Positions 58,099 to 64,000 of a stretch of 64,000 nt of DNA are shown in pieces. The stretch comes from Bacillus mesophilus. GTDB taxonomy: Bacteria; Bacillota; Bacilli; Bacillales; SA4. The stretch covers positions 372,001 through 436,000 of the forward strand of contig NZ_JAAIWM010000002.1 in NCBI RefSeq assembly GCF_011008845.1, read 5' to 3'. How positions within the stretch are numbered: the first letter of the stretch is position 1; each line of letters begins with the position of its first letter. The translations under genes and the position numbers were made by a program. The notes below the pieces were generated by a model. The model was given only the letters and a program-made list of their open reading frames with translations, was not told the DNA's origin and ran no database searches.

Positions 58099-59232
58099 TT
58101 ACCTAATTAAAGGTTTAACTTCTTTAGTTGTGAGGTCTAAGATTTCTTCATATTGAAAGCCAATTAAACTTAGTGAACCATCAGGGGAAAGGTGAATCGG
58201 TACATCTTCAACACCCTCTAATATAACTGTTTCAACGCCATTCTCCAAAGAATAGTTAGTTAATTGTAAGGATTTAAACTCATTTCCGTCATAAACAGGT
58301 TTGTAAAAGAAAAAGCTTCTTCTATTATGGTTATAGTCGTAGTGAGGAATCCACCACTGATCAGAATAGGTATTTATAGAAGGGATTTGAAAGCTCTGAA
58401 TTAACTTCATGCTCTTTGGATGGAAAAACTGATATAAAGATTGGTCTTTTATTGGGCTGACCGTCATTAACAATGAATGATACGTATGATAGCCCAGAAT
58501 ACCTTCTTTAACCATTTCTTCAGATTCTTGGTCTAGTTGATACGAGTATAAAGGTGCAGTATTTCCACTTTGCTCAGTATCCCATTTTAGGTAGAGCAGC
58601 TCTGATTGGTCGCGCCATTGAATAAAGGGCTGGTTAACATTCGTTACTTCTATACTCTTGTTTGTCAGATCTATCAAGTAATTTTCAAACGACCAATCAT
58701 CTTGAAACGTGGTAATAAACATTTGTTCTTCTGCAAGCGGATTCCAAATATACTGAAGTTCTGCTGATTCAATACTCGTATTAATTAGTTCATTACCATC
58801 TCTATCAAGAATAATAATAGTAGCCTCATTTGTTGTGACTGATGTGTGAATAGCAAAGTATGTACCATTTTCACTGCCCTCAAGAGTAATTACTTGATTT
58901 GGCGTTTCGTAAAAAACTTCCTTTTGCCCAGTATATAAGTGGTAGCGATAAACTATGGATCCTTGCTCGTTTAGTTTATTTGCTATATATAAAATACTAT
59001 TATCATTATACCAATCAGCTACCGAATGAAACAGTTCTCCCTCTAGATCAATAGGCTTTATAGACAACTGACCTATGAAGTGACCTGACGGAAGTTTTTT
59101 ATCGGAAACCTGGATCTCTCTCTTCTTCGCATTTTCTATTCCATCAGGCTGAAAAGAAGAGCAACTTGAAAGTAAAAAGCTTAAACAAAGTAAAAACAAT
59201 ATGGACAATGCTCCCCTAACCAACACTCTCAC
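58099..59232 (-). CDS. yqgU: Lipoprotein YqgU
   Basis: A 377-residue secreted lipoprotein: signal sequence with lipobox LLSSC at about 20-24 followed by a beta-propeller-like domain with repeated short strand motifs. In B. subtilis YqgU is a lipoprotein of unknown function; the position between yqgV and yqgT agrees. Confidence 0.85.
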   Translation of the reverse strand: MRVLVRGALSILFLLCLSFLLSSCSSFQPDGIENAKKREIQVSDKKLPSGHFIGQLSIKPIDLEGELFHSVADWYNDNSILYIANKLNEQGSIVYRYHLYTGQKEVFYETPNQVITLEGSENGTYFAIHTSVTTNEATIIILDRDGNELINTSIESAELQYIWNPLAEEQMFITTFQDDWSFENYLIDLTNKSIEVTNVNQPFIQWRDQSELLYLKWDTEQSGNTAPLYSYQLDQESEEMVKEGILGYHTYHSLLMTVSPIKDQSLYQFFHPKSMKLIQSFQIPSINTYSDQWWIPHYDYNHNRRSFFFYKPVYDGNEFKSLQLTNYSLENGVETVILEGVEDVPIHLSPDGSLSLIGFQYEEILDLTTKEVKPLIR

Positions 59233-59384
59233 CTCAATAAACCGCCTTATAAGTATATACGAATTAGATATCTAAAAGTTACAACAATTTCCACAGTTAA
59301 AAGCGATTATATTCATATGGTACCATAGCAGAACAAATATAAAAATAAAGTTATTTCATCAAATTAATTACGTTGATTAAACTT

Positions 59385-59411
59385 AAAAAAACAGCCGCAA
59401 GAAGCGACTGT
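59385..59411 (-). terminator. yqgT terminator
   Basis: Stem ACAGTCGC / GCGGCTGT (one G-T pair) on the minus strand followed by a T run of six or more. Confidence 0.8.
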
Positions 59412-59421
59412 ATGATCGTAC

Positions 59422-60618
59422 CTACATGTATAAACTAGCTAGAAAAATTCCAAGGCTGGATTTATAAATCTCATCATACTGGGATAATGGAAGTGGATTT
59501 ACACCTTCTCCTAACTCAATGGTATATCCTGGCCTTTTCCACTTGTAGATAAACCAATCTCGATAACCAGCATGACTATCGATATGTTGAATCGCCTTAT
59601 ATCCACTTACCCGCTCAAACTCCTTAGCAATTAATCCTGCTTCTTTAGGCTCTAAGTCTTGATACCCCCAATACATTTCTTTGCCTTGAGTATGAAAAGC
59701 TAGCACTCTAGCAAAATCTCCAGTTTCGGTATGCTTAGCAATCGCAATCGCTTCTGGTTCAGTTAAAGGTTCATCTCCGGGATAATCTCGTGGAGCAGGT
59801 TCCTTGGGCTCCTTGCGCTCCTTCTCGATATCCCAATAGGCTGGATACTGGTTATTAAGGTCTACGCCTTGAATATTTGCCTTCCAATTAGAAAAATCAA
59901 AACTTCCCTTATTAATATCCATTACCATCGTACGGTATGGTTCCTGTTCAGGTGGACCAGTTAGGACAAGATCAACTCCGTCTGGATTTACCATTGGAAC
60001 AATTGAAAGTGTAACCTCATGATAAAAAGGGAGCATATAAATTCCTTGAATAGATCCATTATTGGTAAGTGAGAATAAAAAGTCATTTACAAACTGCATA
60101 ATAATTGCGGTTGTAATCCATTCATTTGCATGAAAGGATCCATTCATATGCACTTTTTTAGGACCGTTTCCTATTTTCAGTTCATATAGGTCTTTTCCTA
60201 GTACTGATTGACCGATAGATCTCACCTTTATAAATGGAAAAAACTCCTCTAATACTTTAAGGTCTTCAACCAAACATGAATAGTTATACTCCTTTTTTGC
60301 GCGTATAACCCTTTCTGTAATTCTTAGAGGTAGTGTAATAGTTTCGCCTTCTTGGAGGCGCATAGAGTTTGGCTGTTGAGGATTTAATAACAAAAGGGCA
60401 TCCATATGAATATTTCTCTCTTGAGCTAGCTTCCATATGGTATCACCCGATTTTATTTTATATGACTCTTCCATAAAACCAGGTATTTTAACCTGATCCC
60501 CAATTTTAATCATCTTCTGGAGGTCTATATGATTCGAATCGAGCATTAAAGGTAAAGGTACCCCAAATAACTGGCTATAATACCATAGAGAGTCACCTTG
60601 TCTAACGGTAACTTCCAT
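59422..60618 (-). CDS. yqgT: Gamma-D-glutamyl-L-diamino acid endopeptidase, M14 with two LysM
   Basis: The 398-residue protein has two N-terminal LysM peptidoglycan-binding domains (about 1-46 and 51-96) and an M14 zinc carboxypeptidase domain (about 105-395) with zinc ligands in FHANEW and the later His in FHTQGK, and catalytic Glu in TIELGEG. It should cut the gamma-Glu-diaminopimelate bond of wall peptides. No classical signal peptide is seen, so it may act in sporulation or be exported another way. Confidence 0.9.
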   Translation of the reverse strand: MEVTVRQGDSLWYYSQLFGVPLPLMLDSNHIDLQKMIKIGDQVKIPGFMEESYKIKSGDTIWKLAQERNIHMDALLLLNPQQPNSMRLQEGETITLPLRITERVIRAKKEYNYSCLVEDLKVLEEFFPFIKVRSIGQSVLGKDLYELKIGNGPKKVHMNGSFHANEWITTAIIMQFVNDFLFSLTNNGSIQGIYMLPFYHEVTLSIVPMVNPDGVDLVLTGPPEQEPYRTMVMDINKGSFDFSNWKANIQGVDLNNQYPAYWDIEKERKEPKEPAPRDYPGDEPLTEPEAIAIAKHTETGDFARVLAFHTQGKEMYWGYQDLEPKEAGLIAKEFERVSGYKAIQHIDSHAGYRDWFIYKWKRPGYTIELGEGVNPLPLSQYDEIYKSSLGIFLASLYM

Positions 60619-60771
60619 TTTTGCATTCCTCCTTTTACATTGCTGATTTAATGTATGAGAGGAATGAGTGAATTATTAATAGACAACACGTCTTTAACTT
60701 GTATTTCTTAGGAGTGATTTGTATACACTGCCTTTTTTTTAAGTAGTTTAGAGACTTGAGATATATAAAAA

Positions 60772-60798
60772 AAGGCCCTGATTTTTAATCAAGGCCTT
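60772..60798 (-). terminator. yqgS terminator
   Basis: Stem AAGGCC-C-TGATT / AATCA-AGGCCTT with one mismatch and an A run (60768-60773), which reads as T on the minus strand. Confidence 0.8.
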
Positions 60799-60802
60799 CC
60801 CT

Positions 60803-62710
60803 TTAATTGTCTTGTTGTAAGACTTCTTCTCCAAGATAGTCATTCCCATCATAGAACCGTAGAAGGTCTCCATAAACAATTTTATCTGAGTATTCTAGTT
60901 CCTTCTTGGCTTTATCCATAAATGGTTCGCATTCTGCTGCTTCAGTAGGTTCACCAGTCGATTTCTTATAACACTCATGATTTGTATACACATACTCATC
61001 TGTAATAAAACTACCATCTCTTAAAACAGTAAACGGAATTTTATTTTCTGAGAATAAATCAGTACCAAATTGAACCTGGTCTTGTGAACTTATTCCCATT
61101 AGATTTAAGATTGTAGGTTTTAGATCAATTTGACCAGAAACCTTAGAAATAACATTTTCTTTTACTTTATGTCCAGGAATATGGACAATTAAAGGTACCT
61201 TTTGTAACTGTACCGAGTCAAAAGGAGTAATCTCATCTTTTCCTAGAAATTGTGCCATTGCTTTATTATGGTTTTCAGAAATTCCATAATGATCTCCGTA
61301 GAGGATAATGATGGAATTTTCATATATTCCCTCATCCTTTAAACGTTGAATGAAATGTTTAATCGCTTCATCCGTGTAACGAACGGTAGGGAAATATCTA
61401 TTTAAAGTACGGCTATTTGACGTGTATTCATTTACAAGCTTGTCTTCTTCGTTTAATTCAAACGGGAAGTGGTTCGTTAATGTAATGAATTTTGTATAAT
61501 ACGGCTCTGGTTGTGACTTTAATAGTTCAATCGATTGCTCAAAGAATTCTTTATCCTTCAGTCCCCATCCAATTGAATTTTCTTCATTTACTTCATAATC
61601 ACCAATTTCAAAGAAATGGTCATATCCTAAAGATTGATACATAATATCACGATTCCAGAAGCTTTTGTTATTAGCATGCATAACTGAAGAATAGTATCCA
61701 TGATCTTTAATTAGCTCTGGAGTTCCTTGATATTCATTCGTTCCATGTGTAAAGAATACAGCGCCACGACCTAATGGATATAATGAATTATCTAGTAAAA
61801 ACTCTGAGTCTGAAGTCTTCCCCTGACCTGTTTGGTGATAGAAATTATCAAAGTAATAGCTATCTTTAATAAATTCATTTAAGAATGGCGTAATCAGTTC
61901 ACCATCAATTGTTTCACCGATGACAAAGCTTTGTGTTGATTCCATTGAAATCACGATAATGTTCTTATCCTTTGCAATTCCAAATAACTCTTCATTTGGT
62001 TGACGAACGTTAGCCTTTAGATAGTTCTCAATCTCAACAAATTCACTACCATCTGCAAATGCCCTTTGCGCGGATGATTTTGATTGAAGTAGAACATCAT
62101 ATATATGGAAATTATATGTTCCAATATTTTTCACTAACATTTCTCTATCAAAAGTTCTAGTTAATAATTGTGGTCGCTCTATTTCAGCAAGTCCAAGATT
62201 TACTACAGAAATGATTGTTGCCATTAAAACATATGATGCCTTTTCTCTCTTAAGCAATGGTTGAAAATTGACTAACAGTTGCTTTTTCTTAGCAATTGTT
62301 AATACTATCCATAAAATTACTAAGTCGCTAAAGATCAACAAATCAGAAAAGTGCATAAGCTCAGAAGCGCTATTACCAAGATCTGCCATATTACTAGTTT
62401 GAAATAATACAGGTATTGTTAAGAAATCATTAAAGAACCTGTAATATACTACATTCGCAAATAAAACGAAGCTAGTAATAAACCCAAAGGTATATAATAA
62501 AGGAATTCTTGCTTTTTCTTTAACCAATAATGTTATTCCAAAAAAGAATAACAGGAAGCTCAAAGGATTAATAAACAGGATCAGTTCCTGCATCAAAGAT
62601 TCTATTTTTATATCGAAGCTAGTCTTATAGACTACATACGTTTTAATCCATAACATGATAATCGTTAAATATAGTGGCCACATTTTAACGAACGTGGATT
62701 TAATATTCAT
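60803..62710 (-). CDS. yqgS: LtaS-type glycerol phosphate transferase YqgS
   Basis: The 635-residue protein has five N-terminal membrane segments (about 10-195) and an extracellular sulfatase-like domain. Catalytic features of lipoteichoic acid synthases are present: metal Glu in VISMES, nucleophile Thr in [10 protein letters not shown], and metal ligands in ILYGDHYG. It should polymerise or prime glycerol-phosphate chains from phosphatidylglycerol. Position matches yqgS, one of four LtaS paralogues in B. subtilis. Confidence 0.93.
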   Translation of the reverse strand: MNIKSTFVKMWPLYLTIIMLWIKTYVVYKTSFDIKIESLMQELILFINPLSFLLFFFGITLLVKEKARIPLLYTFGFITSFVLFANVVYYRFFNDFLTIPVLFQTSNMADLGNSASELMHFSDLLIFSDLVILWIVLTIAKKKQLLVNFQPLLKREKASYVLMATIISVVNLGLAEIERPQLLTRTFDREMLVKNIGTYNFHIYDVLLQSKSSAQRAFADGSEFVEIENYLKANVRQPNEELFGIAKDKNIIVISMESTQSFVIGETIDGELITPFLNEFIKDSYYFDNFYHQTGQGKTSDSEFLLDNSLYPLGRGAVFFTHGTNEYQGTPELIKDHGYYSSVMHANNKSFWNRDIMYQSLGYDHFFEIGDYEVNEENSIGWGLKDKEFFEQSIELLKSQPEPYYTKFITLTNHFPFELNEEDKLVNEYTSNSRTLNRYFPTVRYTDEAIKHFIQRLKDEGIYENSIIILYGDHYGISENHNKAMAQFLGKDEITPFDSVQLQKVPLIVHIPGHKVKENVISKVSGQIDLKPTILNLMGISSQDQVQFGTDLFSENKIPFTVLRDGSFITDEYVYTNHECYKKSTGEPTEAAECEPFMDKAKKELEYSDKIVYGDLLRFYDGNDYLGEEVLQQDN

Positions 62711-63017
62711 GGTATTCCCTCCTTAACAAAACTAAGCCATTTTATCAGAATATTGCAGTCAATTTTACAATTATTGGGCATTGTAAAAGGAAACATAGTT
62801 AATCTTAATGTCTTTTTTACAAAAAATCAATGGTTAATTTTTATTAATTTTTTATACTATTATGTTTCCAGCAATAAATATTTTGAGCTTGTCTATTAAG
62901 ACGAATGAAACATAAAAAAAGTTTCAAAAAGTAATAATAAATATTAGTATTAATTTTAAAAGGTCTCTATACCTATGACTAGAGACCTTTTTCGTTATAT
63001 TAAAATATAAAATTTCA
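62711..63017. other. Gap between yqgS and glcK
   Basis: This AT-rich gap holds the glcK terminator (62958-62992) and presumably the yqgS promoter; nothing else could be supported. Confidence 0.5.
62958..62992 (-). terminator. glcK terminator
   Basis: Stem AAAAGGTCTCTA / TAGAGACCTTTT with A and T runs on both sides. Confidence 0.85.
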
Positions 63018-63986
63018 TTACTTTAAGCCTACTTCTTCCTTTATTAACCATGCACCACCGATAACACCCGCATCATTTCCTAAAGTAGCAATTGATAGCT
63101 CAGCGCCTATCGCTACTCTTGGAAAAGCGAACTTTTCAAAGTATAACTTAATCGGTGTTACTAATACATCACCGGCCCTGGAAACTCCTCCTCCGATTAC
63201 GATTTTCTCTGGGTTAACACCGTTGGATAAGTTGGCGAGGGCAAGGCCTAAATGAAAAGCAGTTTGGTCGATCACTGCTAATGCCAAGGAATCGTTTCCT
63301 TTTGCTGCGTCAAATACGTCCTTCGCAGTAACAGTTCGGTTATTTACTTTATCAACAAGTGTTGAGTCAGGATATTTCTCAACCTGTTCAATCGTTTGAC
63401 GAACAATTCCAGTTGCAGAAGCTATGGTTTCTAGGCATCCTGTTTTCCCGCAATTACATGGAGCTCCTCCATCAGGAACTGATGTGATGTGACCGATTTC
63501 TCCACCAGCACCATTTACCCCATGGATAATATGCCCATTTGTAATGATTCCACCACCAACACCAGTTCCTAAGGTTACCACAATGACATCCTTTGCTTTC
63601 TCACCTGCACCTTTCCACATTTCTCCTAAGGCAGCAAGATTTGCATCATTATCAACGATTACAGGTAAACCTGTTGCATCCTCGAGTTTCTTTTTTAGAG
63701 GATATTCCTTCCAACCTAAATTTACTGCTTCATAAATTAATCCTGACTCAATTTGGACAGGGCCTGGTGCGCCTATTCCGATTCCACCCAACTGTTCCAT
63801 GGTTGCTCCAAGCTCAACAAGTTTGTCTTTTAGTGCTTTTGCAACATCTATAATAATGTTCTCGCCTTGATTCCCAACATCTGTAGGTATTTCCCATTTG
63901 TGATCTATTTCTCCACTGATCGTAATGAAAGCCATTTTAATTGTTGTTCCACCAATATCAATTCCAACTAACCACTTTTTAGTCAT
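63018..63986 (-). CDS. glcK: Glucokinase, ROK family
   Basis: The 322-residue ROK kinase phosphorylates glucose with [11 protein letters not shown] near residue 10 is the phosphate-binding loop, [12 protein letters not shown] holds the catalytic Asp, and [21 protein letters not shown] is the ROK zinc site (CxCGxxGC). The ATG at 63986 has aagga eight bases upstream; the ATG three codons earlier has none at proper distance. It is the last gene in the window and corresponds to yqgR. Confidence 0.95.
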   Translation of the reverse strand: MTKKWLVGIDIGGTTIKMAFITISGEIDHKWEIPTDVGNQGENIIIDVAKALKDKLVELGATMEQLGGIGIGAPGPVQIESGLIYEAVNLGWKEYPLKKKLEDATGLPVIVDNDANLAALGEMWKGAGEKAKDVIVVTLGTGVGGGIITNGHIIHGVNGAGGEIGHITSVPDGGAPCNCGKTGCLETIASATGIVRQTIEQVEKYPDSTLVDKVNNRTVTAKDVFDAAKGNDSLALAVIDQTAFHLGLALANLSNGVNPEKIVIGGGVSRAGDVLVTPIKLYFEKFAFPRVAIGAELSIATLGNDAGVIGGAWLIKEEVGLK

Positions 63987-64000
63987 TCTTCTCATTCCTT

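Overview
This is a low-GC Firmicute chromosome, almost certainly an endospore-forming member of the Bacillaceae. It carries spo0A, spoIVB, the full spoIIIAA-AH operon, splB and the comG operon, and its gene order follows the Bacillus subtilis stretch from glcK (yqgR) to lpdV (yqiV). It is not B. subtilis itself: it has an OLE RNA with oapA, a coenzyme-B12 ribonucleotide reductase, and several gene gains and losses. Most genes are on the minus strand, so the B. subtilis order reads from high to low coordinates.

Layout. 1-6.3 kb: branched-chain keto acid degradation (lpdV, buk, bcd, ptb) behind a sigma-54 promoter, with its activator BkdR and three matching palindromes. 6.3-12 kb: DUF2627, yqiK, a YycC-like gene, spo0A, spoIVB, recN. 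12-20.1 kb: argR, tlyA, dxs, oapA, the OLE RNA, ispA, xseB, xseA, nusB; folD is missing from its usual place. 20.4-22.7 kb: yqhY-accC-accB. 22.7-23.6 kb: an AT-rich gap with a decayed DUF421 gene. 23.6-28.9 kb: spoIIIA operon behind a sigma-E promoter; spoIIIAD appears to start with ATT. 28.9-34 kb: yqhV, efp, a structured repeat, pepQ, aroQ, yqhR, an SA1362-like gene and yqhO. 34-39.2 kb: splB and nrdJ, the latter split by a 1.2 kb group I intron that encodes a homing endonuclease. 39.5-46.6 kb: lipM, yqhL, a soluble histidine kinase, and gcvPB-gcvPA-gcvT under a tandem glycine riboswitch. 46.7-54.2 kb: yqhH-yqhG, yqzE, aroK and comGA-GG. 54.4-64 kb: tRNA-Gln, DUF2626, a MidA-type methyltransferase, yqgX, an unknown gene, DUF2759, yqgV, yqgU, yqgT, yqgS and glcK.

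The two most notable items are RNA elements. The first is the OLE RNA on the minus strand between ispA and oapA, a large ribonucleoprotein RNA known from extremophilic and anaerobic Firmicutes; here it has its own sigma-A-like promoter. The second is the group I intron in nrdJ. It interrupts the NPCGE active-site motif between the codons for the radical Cys-Gly and the catalytic Glu, has a recognisable P1 helix with the expected U-G pair, and carries a PD-(D/E)XK endonuclease gene. Compared with B. subtilis, mntR, yqhQ, folD and the sin/tapA-sipW-tasA block are absent from their usual positions.
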